Counted from the stretch's first letter, positions 47,405 through 60,574 are shown. The stretch is 64,000 nt of DNA from Phoronis australis (GCA_002633005.1 NMRA01000320.1:2720-66719), one strand, 5' to 3'. The notes: generated by a model from the letters alone, not told the origin. Translations and numbers: made by a program.

Positions 47405-50400
47405 ATGTGTCTGCTCTTCGTATATATAAATCCCCATCCGACTCCAGACAGTTACTCATTGATAATTGCCAATACTCGGGACGAATTCTGCAAAAGAAGT
47501 ACCAAGCAAGCTGGACAATGGCTGCCTGATCATCCACATTGTGTAGGAGGTAATAGGTAATATCTGTGGGTAGCAGTCACCTTTAAAGATTGGGCGAGGT
47601 AGCTGGTTGTGGTGGTATTTGTGTCTGGCGAAAACAAAAAACGAAATACAACCCACTTTTACCAACAGTTAGAATTGTGCTCTTTGTACTTTGGAAAGGG
47701 GGGCTAAAACATGTCTAGTATTTATACCTCACATGGAAAAGTCCAACTGAAAGATTATTGGTTACTTGCTGAGGTGGCTAGATTTGGAGACTTTTTAAAA
47801 CCACATCAATATACTGTTCAAACTGAAATTATATCAAAGCAAAATGGTGATCCTCCATCATGGTTTTATACCAACAGTCCAAATTTATATTAATATGGTG
47901 AAAAAGCAACCTAACTCTTTACCAGAAAATTGAAAACTGCACCCTATCTCAGCTGCGCGTATCCACTATGCCCATTACGTTGACTGCCCCCTGTAGGTAA
48001 CCAATTCACTTTGCACATCTCTCATCTTCATCTTTGAATAACGGTAATTATATTTGTTATGGTTACTGTCAACTTTCATGACCTTCATCGATATTTCAAC
48101 AAACTGTATATCATCCATACATATCACTATATCCACAAATATCACTATATCCATAAATATCACTATATCCATAAATATCACTATATCCATAAATATCACT
48201 ATATCCATACATATCACTATATCCATACATATCACTATATCCATAAATATCACTATATCCATAAATATCAGTATATCCATAAATATCACTATATCCATAC
48301 ATATCACTATATCCATACATATCACTATATCAATGAAACTCTGAATCCACGGTCTTGAATGATAAACCATTATTCAACTTATTATTATTTTTGAAAAAGG
48401 CCATTTTTGTGTTTGAAGTTGTGTTTTTAAAAACTGAACTGCAAGCAATTTTAAATTTGAAATATATTTTTATGGTTTATACCAAAAGGAAATGTTTCTC
48501 AATTTTCGTCTGCTGTCAAATTGTATATATTCGCTTACAACTTTTTACGCAGCTCTCGATTTCTTTTTTGAAACAATTTGCCAAGTTTTCATTTTTGATA
48601 TATGAAAAACCGGTTATTTGAGATATGTACGAAAGTTTACCCATAAAACAATTGGTAGACCATAAAACAACTGTGCAAATTTCACCGAAGACACTGAATC
48701 AATGTTCAAAATTGCTTAAAACACTGAAAATCGATAGGTCGAAAAATGTCTGATAAACAAGTATTTTATCATCTCCTACATAAAATATGTATAACTGCAT
48801 ACCAGGTAAAATTTATATTTCAGGTATTGACTTAGAAAGACCTGGATATGGTACATGGCTAGCCAGTTCTGAAAGTGGCAGAATTGCTGCAGTACTCAAC
48901 ATACTATCTCCCAAACAACATGCACAGGCTAACTCTAGAGGCAAGTCACCCACGACCCCTAGTGCAGTGTTAGCAGCGGTAGTAGATCACTTCACTCACT
49001 ATTTTTTTGTATATTAAAGCTGTTGGCTCGGACTGGAGGGTGGGCCGAACAGATGAAATAGGTACTATGTATATTGCACTTTTAGAAGTAGAATCTGTCT
49101 TGTGAGATAACTGATTTGTCGCATTGTGTCTGGGCTTGTTACAGTCTTTGTTGAGCTGCTAAATTGTCTGTACTATTTTATTCATAAAAAAACAGTTAGT
49201 AGTGAGTGTGCACATGTAAAGTCCTGGTGACAACCCACCATCACTGCTTGGTGGTTGGACCATGGACAGTTTTTCTAAGCCCTGTCCATGAACTTGAGGC
49301 TGTGAACCCATTATTGCTGCTTTGACATTCACCTTTGCGTAGAAAACACTGTTGCCACAACGTTCTCCTTAGGCAGCATATATTGAGCGGTGTTTTTGTA
49401 AATATAATTACTACCTTGTTGTGACATCCCATTTCACAAAATGACTAGTGTCAAATGTTAAGTAATTTTATTTTTTGACACATTACAAGAAATCGAAACA
49501 TGGAATATGACACGTTTACAGTTCTTGTTTTCCATGGTTATCCAGTATGGTCAGAATGGAGTCATCAACTCGTGGCTGCGTAAACTGCTATATTTTTGTG
49601 TTATCTTATTTGGCTACTTTTGACCCACTGAATCAGCTCTCACTGTCTGTATCTTTAATAGTTTACTAAATTGGTTTGATCTCATTTGAATATTCGCAAA
49701 TGTGAAGTGACTTGATATTGTACTGTTAGCAGAATGATTAGCAAGAGTCTGATATAACGTGCTTGTATTTTTAAAACCAGTTTGATGCTCATTACTCGGT
49801 GGAGAAAACTGGTTCTCAAAGTTTGGGCTCGTTACAACCAACCATTACCGAATGATGTGATGTATAATGAAATTCTAGAAGTGTCCAGTTTGCCCAGGGT
49901 GCATTACGTAGTCGCAAGAACCCAGTGGAAAAGTAAAATCGTGCAAAACTACACAAAATGGCATCCATTGAAGTGATTGGTCGGTGAGGTTTTTATGTTA
50001 ATTTATGTTTTAGAATTCGCCGTTTTCATTCCACAAGTGAAGTTTTCTGACTGCAAGTGCAGCAGAAGTCTCTTGTGTCTAGGAATGGTTTTTCTATGGT
50101 CTGTCTGTAACATTAAGTTCAATTTCTGTTGACAGGTGTCCTCGTCAGCGGTTATTTAACAGGAACTCAGGATGCCTTGTCTTACTTGAAGTCCTTAAAG
50201 ACATATTGTAATGATAGTCCTGACTGTCTGTACAACCCATTTAAGCTGGTGCTCATTGAAAGCAGGTATGGCAGGTATTAGAGATATTACAGTCATGGAA
50301 GACCCTAGAAAAAGTTCAAATTTGACTAACCTAGGAACATCCTGTCTCAGTAATGGCTGTTCGGATTCTATGCTTTAGGCAGTGTTCTCAAAACACTGTT

Positions 50401-53400
50401 ACGAGTCATTTTTAAAATGTGCCACTTTTACATGAGGCGCTGTAAAAATAGCACTTGAATGATTTTCTTGAAAAACTCGAAAGTTGCTTAAAACAAAAGC
50501 AAAATATTTAGTTAGAAAACTTAACTGTGTGTTTCAGATTTCCTGAAAATTTATATCAAATGAAATTAAGTCTTGTTTTGTGATCAATCTACCTTTCTTT
50601 TTTGAAATTTCACAAGCAAAAGACATGGTCATGTGACCTAGTTAATTTCAGTTTGGTAAAAAAGTCTGAAATAGAATTCTACAAGGCAAAGCTTTGTACT
50701 TTCATAAAATGTTACTGAGTTAAAATCTATATTTTTTGTACATATTTGGCTAAATACAGACTTGTATTAAAGCTGAATACAAATGGTATTCAGATATCAT
50801 GAGTTACATTGAATTGTACTTGCCATAAGGAAATCTGAAAACTACTGTTAATAATCACTTAAGTATTTTTTGACAAAAGATTTTCCGTTACTTTGCATCA
50901 AAACAGTGTTAGTTATGTTGAGGTCTGTAAACTGTCTCTCTCAGTTGTTCTGGAAGGTAAAATCAAACCATTCAGTTTCGTTACAGGAAGGATTGTGGAG
51001 GTTGGAACATGTACAGATGGTCAAATGAAGTAGACCAGGAGATCGAGTCTTACGCGGGGGGTGTGCATGTTTTCTGTAACAGCACCACAGATGCCAGGCC
51101 ATGGCGGAAAGCAATACACGGGAGAATGCTATTTGAAACACTTGTGGGGGATTGCAATCACATCAGCAAAGAGACAGAACTAGTCAACTCTCTATTTACT
51201 CTTCTGAAGGATAGAACATGGTAATTTCTTGTTCATCGCAGTGCAGTTTTCAAAAGTAGGCCGGTACTAAACCCTGCTTTACCCTCAGGGCTTGGAATTT
51301 TCCGCGGAAACGCGGATTTCCGCTTTTTTCAAATGTGCTTTCCACTTTTTTTATAATATTTCCGCGTAAAAAAATCGGATTTGATATAAAATTTCCGCGG
51401 CAAATTCCTTTCTTACCGCGGTGTTGCAGACGACGTTCACCTCGAAAAGCGGAAGTTGCTCTTTATGTTTCGGAGGAACGTAAATTGTCAACATTGCGGG
51501 GGCATCTGGGACAGCGTGGTGTGATTTTCAATGGCGTCTCGTGTTATTGTTAAGCGCGGCGGCAAATACTACCACTCTGCAGCCAAAAATGTGTGGGTTG
51601 GGAGTGGACGGGCGAGCTAAAAGGACGCAGACACATGCTACTGATGGTGGTAACGTTTTTTTTTTTAGTCCTCCCGATTTTTGTCGGGGAAAGGTTCACA
51701 TTGACCATTTCAAGACTGTTTATCGGGCATGATTTGGGCCGTAAAAGTTTCCGCGTTATTTGTCATTGGTCATTCCAAGCCCTGTACCCGAATAACGATG
51801 AAATATAAACTAAAAATGACTAGCGTATGAAGACTCTCCAAACTCCAAAATTTGTTTTGGTAGCTTCTATTTTATTTTGGCCTGAACTCATGATAGATGC
51901 TTGTTATTGTGCTCTGGTTTGGTTTGAGCAGGTGAGCGCCTAATTAGTTTACTCTTCGTGACTAATTAAATAAACTACAAGTGTGAGCTTGAACTCGTCT
52001 TTGTTGCTTGAAATAGGGATTATCGAGTGCAAGCTGGGATTAGAGAAATTTCCTTGTGTTAGAACTCTGCACAACAGCAGAAAAATGGAATTTTATTTTG
52101 CAAAATTCCCACACAAAAGTGAGCAATGTGAAACAGGTTGTTATCTTATATTTTGTACTATATAGCTATCATATAATAATATATAGTATCATCTTGAGCA
52201 TTTGCAGCAATTGCAGCTTCTGCAATTGAAAAGCGGATATTTTTTGCAATTACTTGATGTGCAATATGGGAGAACTGAAGTTTACCGTAAATCTGCAGGC
52301 ATAAAAATTGCTCAAACTAAAGGGGGGGTCAACTATTATTTATTATTATTTATTATTTTCAGTACTCTTCCTGATCCAGTTCTCGAAGAACAGGGGGCGT
52401 TTCTTCATGAAGTGTTCCCTGGACGCCTGGCGGAATTATCCCATATTTATGTTACTTCAAAGGATCCAGATTACGGAAGCAGGTACAAAAGTAATTGGTG
52501 TTATTGTCTACAAGTGGTTGCCATTGGAGATGATAAACATTAATACGAAATGCTGGTGGCAAATATCAGGAATTAAAATCGGTTTTTGGATTCCTGGAGA
52601 CCATTTTTGAGAAAATCAGCTGATTGAAGTGCAGTCCTCCAAATTGAAAGATGATGTTTCTGCGTGTCTATTTACCATGTTGAGTCGTGATGCGAACTTT
52701 GGTCACCGACTTTACCACTTACTTGCATTGTGGCAGATCACTGCACTGGTCATTAAAGTGATTTTAACTCATAATATGTGTTAAAACACAAGCATTTGCC
52801 TTACATGGTATTAAGGAGGCATGCCACCATATTAAACATGGAATTTAAACTGAATAAGACTTTGTTCGTAATTGCAGGCATAATCAGTAAACTTTACTGG
52901 ATTTCTAGTTTCGTTGTCGTAATATATTTTGCCACAACAACAGCGTCAGATAGAAGCCAGACGTTTATTCACTTGGTAGTCACCATGTTTGTTGTTAACT
53001 CCACAACTAACCGCTAGGTGGTCTTAATAAACAAAGGAACAACTATCATAACATAACATCTTCCCTTTCAAAGTTAAACACAAAACAAAATGCTAACGTT
53101 AATTTATAGTCCATAATACTGACAAATGTCCAGTCCGTTTGCTTGAATTGAACAGCAGTAGAGAAATAAGAAAACAAAACTAAAAACATGCAACAAACTA
53201 CACCTATACAAACAAATTGGGGGTAGAGGTTGCCAGCACTTACACCCTTGATGGATCCTCAGCACCCATCAAACTAATATGTAACATAATCCTTCAAATA
53301 CTGAGGCTGATGCCAAACTCGAGCAGACCTCTGAGGGTACTCTGACGCAACTGAACCGCTACCATCTAGAGCTCCTGATTCGGACATCGAGGGTTCTTTC

Positions 53401-56400
53401 GTAGGCTTGAGATGAACTCTTTCTGCGAAAGTTTTGACCGGATGGCATGGCCCCTATATATGATCGGTTTCTGAGCTTCTTTGTGACTGTCACTTGAGGC
53501 TATTTGACAATGCCTTGAGTGAACGGTTTCATACGAACAATGTCACCCTCTTGTAATGGCTCGAGGTCTTTCGCCTTCTTGTCATAATGCTCAACTTGTT
53601 TGATCTGTGAGGACTTACGCTGGGCACGCACTTTGTCTAAATCGATCTCCTGAGGTTCAAGTAGTCTTTTTTGTCATGGGTAGAAGCGTTTTCATGCGTC
53701 TGGACATTAGTCTCTGAGCGGGGCTGGTGTCGTATCCTTGACTTGGTGCGTTATGCTTGTCTAAGAGTGCTAAGTAGAAATAACCTCCTGATTCATATAT
53801 TTTCGTGATGAGCTGTTTTAAGCTTTTAACTGTAGACTCTGCCTTACCATTTGACCGACTATGGCATGGACTCGACGTAACATGCTCAAACTCCCAAGAT
53901 GACGAGAACAGCTTGAAGTCCTGCCAAGAGAATTGGGGTCCATTGTCCGAGATTACCACATCTGGAACACCATATCGAGCAAAATGCGTTTTCAGCTTGC
54001 GAATCACAGTTAAGGAACTTGTGTTGTCGATATGATCGATTTCGATGAAGTTGCTGTAATAGTCAACAATTGCAAAGAAATCACAATTGTGTAGACTGAA
54101 CAAGTCTACTCCAACCTTTGCCCATCGACGATTGGAAACATCATGTGGTACCAGAGTTTCTCTTTGATTGGATGTCTCGAACTGACGGCAAACAGAACAC
54201 TTCTCAATGTAATCTTTGATCTCCGAGTTCATGTGGCCAAAAAGACATTCTCGGGCTCTTCTAAGACAACCTTCAGTGCCTGTGTGAGATGAGTGGTTCT
54301 TCTCTTTCATAGTCTGGCGTTGACAGTGTGGAATAATTATTCGTTCTTCACGAAACATCAGACCATCTTGGACAGAAATCTCATCTTTGTGAGGGAAGTG
54401 CGGTAAGACACTTTGTGGTAAATTGCTCTTTTCGGCAGGCCATTCTGAGAGCACTGTTTCCTTCAGGCAAGGCATCAGCTGTCGTAGCTTCTCTCAGAAT
54501 ATTCAGTCGTCGTGTGGTCACACGTAAGTTGTCTATGTGGCTCACGTGATCAAATGAATCACTGTGGTCATCACTCTGGATAAATGCTTGGGAGAGTGTC
54601 AGATAGAAACACCTTGCCTTTGTGACACACTATATCTGTGTTGTAGTGTTGGAGCCGGATAAGCATGCTTTGCAATCTCTTGGGTGCTTTTGCGAGGGGC
54701 TTCTTAACGATATTTTCTAATGCCTCATGATCACTTTGGACAGTGACGGGGCGTCCGTAAGTGAACTGATGAAAACGCTCAACAGCATATACTATGGCCA
54801 GCCTTTCCTTTTCTGTTTGGGCATAATGATGCTCAGTTTCACTGAGGGGTATGCTAGCATATGCTAATGACTGTCCATCTTGTAAGAGAGCTGCTCCTAG
54901 TTCCTTGTCGCTAGCATCACATTGTACTACAATGGGCTTGTTGGGCTGGTAGTACCTGAGGACGGGTGTATGACAGGCTAACTTCTTCACTTCTTGGAAG
55001 GCCTTTTCTTGAGTTTCAGTCCATTGCCATTGTACATCGGTTTATGTCAATTGACAGATGGGCTCCATGACATCAGCGAGTCGTGGCCATCATGTAAAAA
55101 TACGTTTTGCCACAACAACAGCGTGAGGTAGCAGCCAGACGTTCATTCACTTGGTAGTCACCGTGTTTGTTGTTAACTCTACAACTAACCGCTATGTGGT
55201 CTTAATAAAACAAGGAACAACTATCATAACATAACAGTTGTTAAGCCCTTGCACTGCCAAGTTTTTAGGACAGCATTTCCCAGTGCCAATTAAGTTTTGA
55301 GGAAACTTAGAATAATAGGGTGCTGTCATGAAAAATGCTGTAAATTGTCCTTTGTTGGTGGATTGTTATGAAACGTTCAAGGTAAGATGTATGTACATTG
55401 TTCTATGGAATTTTGAAAGTATAACATCGTACATAAATCCAGGTGTTTGCCAGGTAGATTTCAGGTGAAAATTCGTACAGTCAATGAAGGGTTTGGGTTG
55501 AAATACATACCCTGGCCCTGCTACATACCTCATCAGCCTCTTTAGACTTGGATCCCAATTATTTTGAATTTTAGTCAATTAAACATGAGATTTGGTATTA
55601 CGAGCATCCTTTCGTCTGATGATGTTATTAAAAATGTAGTTGTCTCCCATTAAATATAAAATTATCTAGGTCTAGAACATATTCGTAGTCAGCTTGCTAA
55701 CTGGTGTGTTTAGCAGTGAAGGATAAGTCACGGAAAGGTGCATTTGGCAGTGAAAGATTTACCATAAAAATTTTAAAAGTCAACTTGCCTTATCAAAAAA
55801 ACCGAGACTTTGTAATGCAATTACAAGTACATTTTCAAAGAGGTGGTGTCTATTCGATTGTGTAACACTGGCTCGTGTGTACAGAAGCAATTTGTATGTG
55901 AATTTATGTCAACAGATTCTATGAATTATTATGAATGGTATCATGTGGTTGATTTGATTTATCATGCATGGTTGATCATCAATTGTAATAGTTTATATAA
56001 TTTTTTTATTGCTGACAAGTGATAAGTTATCAAAAGAGGTTTTCCACGAATGATATTATGAATGCTGATCAGACTTGCATAAAGCTGATTATCTTCTATC
56101 ATCAGTCTGATATGACTTCATATCAACTAAAATTGGCTTGAAGGATCCAGATTACTATCTGTATGAATACGTAGAATATTAAGGACAGTCTTATTATTCA
56201 GCATTTCTAGTACATTCGTGCGGTGTTTGGAAATATGACAGCTAATGCCTTCGGTGAACAAAAACCTAGACTCTTTCCTGGAAATAGTTTTAGAAAGAGG
56301 GTCCTTATCGTGGTACCAACGTTTTTTAAATCTCCATTGTGATTGATGTTGAGTGTTCACAGGTGACTATGATTACTGAGGGTCAAAATTACTGTTGTAT

Positions 56401-56588
56401 TTTCATTGTATTACAGAACTCAGACAGTTATATTAGTGGACCACTGGGGCTCATGCCAATTCCTTGAAAAAACTCTGAAGGATCCTGCCAGTTTTGTTAA
56501 TCCAGAATGGTTGACGACTACGATTTGCCAGAAGATGGCAGTTGGAACTGCAACAAAGAACAGTGCTCAGTCAAAGTCAAGCTTGTAG
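47405..56588 (+). CDS. TANGO2: TANGO2 (transport and Golgi organization 2 homologue), six coding exons
   Basis: NRDE-family protein found in cytosol, Golgi and mitochondria. It is required for Golgi organisation in flies, and has been reported in heme or lipid handling. Coding exons: 47405-47549, 48824-48940, 50136-50265, 50987-51220, 52363-52482, 56417-56588, with phases 1,1,2,2,2 consistent throughout, giving 305 aa (human 276). Start MCLLFVYINPHP matches the family start, where Met-Cys is conserved. ANTRDEF is the NRDE signature. GYGTWLASSESGRIAAV matches the GGTWLG..GK.A.LTN block, LSYLK the region after it, and QTVILVDHWG the C-terminal TNTIILVD block. The first exon starts at 47388 after TTTTTCAG, so a 5' UTR exon lies upstream. 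The intron after 48940 starts with GC. The last intron hosts an LTR element. Confidence 0.95.
48119..48332. repeat. 18-bp minisatellite, about 12 copies, in TANGO2 intron
   Basis: Unit ATATCACTATATCCATAA with a variant ending CATAC. Because 18 is a multiple of three, both strands are open in several frames as hexapeptide repeats; these are not genes. Confidence 0.9.
48941..50135 (+). other. TANGO2: GC-AG intron in TANGO2
   Basis: The exon ends AGAG and the intron begins GCAAGT; the acceptor at 50131-50135 is GACAG. Joining here restores the conserved RG..LV..YL..... LSYLK alignment and the correct phase, and no nearby GT does. Apart from the C at +2 the donor matches the consensus fully, as is typical for GC-AG introns. 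Confidence 0.8.
51286..51784 (+). mobile_element. hAT-like MITE, about 499 bp, in a TANGO2 intron
   Basis: Ends CAGGGCTTGGAAT and ATTCCAAGCCCTG, a perfect 13-bp terminal inverted repeat. A second copy in the opposite orientation is at 42933-43427. CAGGG-type ends resemble hAT elements. I found no clean 8-bp target duplication, so the superfamily is tentative. Short open frames inside are shared by both copies, but no transposase is visible. Confidence 0.8.
52918..53058 (-). repeat. 3' LTR of the Ty3/gypsy remnant
   Basis: Direct-repeat partner of 55093-55236, with substitutions and small indels between them, so the insertion is not recent. The outermost base is C on the plus strand where the 5' copy has T. 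Confidence 0.85.
53657..54475 (-). pseudogene. Ty3/gypsy integrase fragment
   Basis: Retroelement integrase, which would insert element cDNA into the host genome. The HHCC zinc-binding region (ending KCSVCRQF) is followed by the catalytic core with VDLF, SDNGPQF and NGKAE as the D, D and E blocks. Out-of-frame remnants of the C-terminal part (EGDIVRMKPF) continue to about 53505. Degenerate, with a frameshift relative to the upstream RNase H. Confidence 0.9.
54571..54990 (-). pseudogene. Ty3/gypsy RNase H fragment
   Basis: RNase H of the same element. VVQCDASDKELGAAL and AQTEKERLAIVYA carry the expected catalytic blocks, followed by QSDHEAL. The frame upstream (to about 55075) is the RT connection region (LADVMEPI, AFQEVKKL), broken by a stop. 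The domain ends at a stop at 54571, ahead of the integrase. Confidence 0.9.
55093..55236 (-). repeat. 5' LTR of the Ty3/gypsy remnant
   Basis: 144 bp with TGTTATG and TTTTTACA ends on the minus strand. It is followed within a few bases by TGGCCACGA, a possible tRNA primer-binding site. Confidence 0.85.
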
Positions 56589-59500
56589 AGCGTGGTAGTT
56601 GAATTACCTTGTTCACAAATCGTAAATATGCGTGTGTTTAGTGATGACGTTTGCGCTATTATTATGACGCGATTTGGACTCACAAATGGGAATAGAAATG
56701 CAGTCGCATCTAATTTTTGAAAATTTCCAAGTCTTGTTTTTCCGATTTAGGTAACCACTAGGGCGATTTAGCACTTGGAATTTTCACAAAATTATGGGTT
56801 TGAATTAACTGCTGTTCACTGACAACAATTGCACTCATTGTATTCTCCCTGGGAATTGAGAAGGATTAAGATTGATTGGGTCCACTGCCATTTTCAAAGC
56901 GCTTAGTAATTTACACCACTAAGTAAATCTGTCGTAATTATTTTTATTTTTAATTTTGAAATTTTACTTTTATTTTGACTGGGTCAAAATGACGTCATAC
57001 TAAGCAAGCGAATTGAGATGACCAATTAACTTGAAAATCGTTTCACGTTAAGGAGTTGTTACACTTTTGTGGGTCATTATGATGTCATTTAATGTGCTCA
57101 TTGATTTCTTGGAAAGGTTGTTGAAGTTGAGCTTTGGTACTGTTTGTGCCAAGGCTGTATCGTCAGAAAATTGTGTGTGTAGAGAATTTATGAACTCTAC
57201 ATTTTGTTGCTCAGTTAAACTGTCTCAATACTTGTGGTCTTTCATTGTAATCTAAAGATTCTAGGTGTATTTGACATCTTATCAATGTGAATATAAATTT
57301 AGAAATTGAGGATATCAGTGCTACATCTTTCTCCATCATCATTGTGTGCAGAATTTGTAGACCACGCCGCCTCGCCGCTATGTCGGTATTTAGCCGTGAC
57401 TATACACTTTAAACAGTCAGTTCTGCTGTGCCCGGCCTCAAAAGTTTTGCTGATCTTGTGAGGAATGTGTCCCACTATGGTCTGGCCGTTGAGAACAGAC
57501 GTAGTGTACTTGTCAACGGCGTTGTATTGTAGGTATTTCCTGCCCTCAAAAGGAGTCCAAATTTCTTTGTACACGTAAAAATTGCGAATCGAAGACTTAC
57601 AAAAACTTGGCCAGTGTTAAAAGCACGTGGCCAGGAAGCGGGCGCTACATGCATGTACCTGTCATAAAAACATTAGTTGGGAATTATCCGTTCATGAAAT
57701 GGGTTGCATAGCATTGGCAAGAAATGAATTTTGGCAATAATTTCCGACAGTTTCTAATACTAAAAAAATGTTTGAATTATTAAGAGGGATTTTTTTATTA
57801 ATCATAATTGGTGTTTTTAAGCCAAATATCCGATAAAATGACCCCTGACAGTGAATGCTTACACACCCCAATGAGCTATACCATCATTGCACACCCTTAC
57901 ACCGAAAAATAACTGTCAGGTAGTCACGTACGCATCCAGCCACACGGTGACTAATATGGGCCTTACCGAGACAAATGTCGAACGTTTTTAGCACATGAGA
58001 TCGGCAAGTCCTGAATGAAACACGTTCTGCTTTGAGTCTACTGCTTGTGCTAATTTATTTAGATACAATTTATATCTAGCTCTCTGAGATTGCCGCTCGG
58101 GCAAATGAACTCTGGTGACACGCATACGCTTGCTTATGACTCACACCTGCAGACGAACTTCATAACAAATGTCACGGAACAACAACGTGTGTTCCTCCAG
58201 AGATTTTTCTTGTGTTGTCGATCATAGGTGGCACAATGTAGCACAGATTTGTACTTAATCTGCCGTTAATCCAGACTCCACGGGAACTTAAAAATCTTGG
58301 GGACGCTATTTGGAAAACTTCAGGAGGATTTCAGGTAATTTGCTTGAATCGAAACTGTATTTTTATTCAAGTATTCAAGTCGCCATATCGACGATTGCGA
58401 TGCAGTCAGTGGGCAAGTTTTCACCGTGGGATTTCAGGACAATTTTCTGTAAAATGATCGTAATTTAACAGCAAAGTTTTATAGCAATGTACCACACTAG
58501 AAAGGCTGTCATAGGTTACTGATTCGTCACAGAGCATCGATATGACGAATCTTAGCTTCCAATTTCACCGTTTCGGAGACCGGGTTTCAACCACCTTAGG
58601 TTACAATAAGCACCCCCCCCAGAAACAAAATTTTCTAAGCGCCCTGGGCGGTTATTAGGGTGAATACGATAGGGTCTATTTTTGTCTTACTACATGCCTG
58701 TCTATTCTCTCTGTAACAGACATATATTACATTTGTGCAATCACAGTTTCTCATTTCTTGGTCTCCATGCTTGTGAGCTTCAGGGCTTCATGGAATTTTT
58801 TTGTGATTGATCACTCCAATTTAATTACAGATTTCTGATTCCACCATGCCCTTAATTCCAAATTGTTCTTGATGGATAAAGACCCCCTTTGGAGGGAGGT
58901 ATATTTCTTATTTCTGGGGTATACATCTTATATGTTCAAAAATCCTACAAGATGGTCATGCCTGTGTAGCGGGTGTATTATGGTGGTGTCTATGAGAGAT
59001 AATTTTATTGGCAAAATACCCTGCCACCAATAGGATAGCGACATATCCCAGTCAAAAGTTGAGTAGAATAACGTCACAGTCTCAATACTACTCAGAGGTA
59101 CCCTAAACTGATACCAACCAGTATTTGATGCATAACAAGCCTGGATTGGAAATAGGAAATTTTAGTTGTATGGTTGTATCTAAATTCAATGAGAATTTAA
59201 AGAACTGTGAGTGTACAACTGCTTCAGTGAAACGTAGGACAAGTTAGGGCAGTATATGGTGTCTGGTGAAATGCTTCTCCCCCATACTTAAAGCTTCATA
59301 CAACGCTGTCTAGATTCATGCTTTGGGATGGGAACCCTTGTTTTATTTTGATGAAATAGTGGGCTGCCAGTTGTTCCTGAGCTCAGACATCATTTCTAAA
59401 CTGAGAAAGAATCAAGATAAGGCCAATTTTGTAATGGTTAGGGGTCTAAATTACAATTTTTTTCACAGAAATTAAGGATTTAGTGCCTCTTTAAATGTAA

Positions 59501-59757
59501 AAAAATGAATACTAGTAGATGTTATGAATCAACCAATGCCAGTTGTAAAGAACTCTCATTAAGCCAAAGGTATGTTAACAAGTACAATAATCTGGCTTTG
59601 AGCAAAGCTTTCAGTACCTACACTTTGTTGAATATGAGAGGATCAGTTTCGTTGGTCAGTACAGCATATTTGAAAATCGATGAGCCGTAATGTTACAGTT
59701 ACTTGCAGAGCCAAAGTAAAGGAGAGTCATGGTCCAAATGTTGCAAGCTTGTCGGGG
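56589..59757. other. TANGO2 3' UTR and downstream non-coding DNA
   Basis: Starts with a repeat also seen near 2510-3110 (TTTGGACTCACAAATGGGAATAG-like). No gene recognised. It is present twice in the window because of the haplotype overlap. Confidence 0.5.
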
Positions 59758-59758
59758 N

Positions 59759-59820
59759 CCAGAAGATGGCAGTTGGAACTGCAACAAAGAACAGTGCTCA
59801 GTCAAAGTCGAGCTTGTAGA
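59759..59820 (+). other. TANGO2: Second allele of the end of TANGO2 exon 6
   Basis: Carries the last 20 or so codons and stop of TANGO2 (ICQKMAVGTATKNSAQSK region), with a synonymous change before the stop. Not an additional exon. Confidence 0.8.
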
Positions 59821-60574
59821 GCGTGGTAGTTGAATTACCTTGTTCACAAATCGTAAATATGCGTGTGTTTAGTGATGACGTTTGCGATATTATTATGAAG
59901 CGATTTGGACTCACAAATGGGAATAGAAATGCAGTCGCATCTAATTTTTGAAAATTTCCAAGTGTTGTTTTTCCGATTTAGGTAACCACTAGGGCAATTT
60001 AGCACTTGGAATTTTCACAAAATTATGGGTTTGAATTAATTGCTGTTCGCTGACAACAATTGCACTCATTGTATTCTCCCTGGGAATTGAGAAGGATTAA
60101 GATTGATTGGGTCCACTGCCATTTTCAAAGCGCTTAGTAATTTACACCACTAAGTAAATCTGTCGTAATTATTTTTGTTTTTAATTTTGAAATTTTACTT
60201 TTATTTTGAGTGGGTCAAAATGATGTCATACTAAGCAAGCGAATTGAGATGACCAATTAACTTGAAAATCGTTTCACGTTAAGGAGTTGTTACACTTTTG
60301 TGGGTCATTATGATGTCATTTAATGTGCTCATTGATTTCTTGGAAAGGTTAAAGTTGAGCTTTGGTACTGTTTGTGCCATGGCTGTATCGTCAGAAAATT
60401 GTGTGTGTAGAGAATTTATGAAGACTGAACTCTACATTTTGTTGCTCAATTAAACTGTCTCAATACTTGTGGTCTTTCATTGTAATCTAAAGATTCTAGG
60501 TGTATTTGATATCTTATCAATGTGAATATGAATTTAGAAATTGAGGTTATCAGTGCTACATCTTTCTCCGTCAT

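Larger units (their letters stand above)
52918..55236 (-). mobile_element. Internally deleted Ty3/gypsy LTR retroelement in TANGO2 intron 5
   Basis: LTR copies of about 141-144 bp lie at 52918-53058 (3' LTR) and 55093-55236 (5' LTR), in direct orientation. The 5' LTR has TG...CA ends on the minus strand. A 5-bp target duplication GTTGT lies at 52913-52917 and 55237-55241. A purine tract (minus strand GAAAGGGAAGA) abuts the 3' LTR. Inside, reading on the minus strand, the end of reverse transcriptase starts almost directly after the 5' LTR, followed by RNase H and integrase. gag, protease and most of RT are missing. Stop codons and a frameshift separate RNase H from integrase, so the element is dead. 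Confidence 0.9.

Noticed and set aside
48054-48370. Several overlapping open frames of 70-130 codons on both strands
   Set aside because: Product of an 18-bp tandem repeat whose length is a multiple of three.
51276-51792. Target-site duplication for the hAT-like MITE
   Set aside because: Flanks TTTACCCT and TACCCGAA share only an offset TACCC; the other copy has no match.
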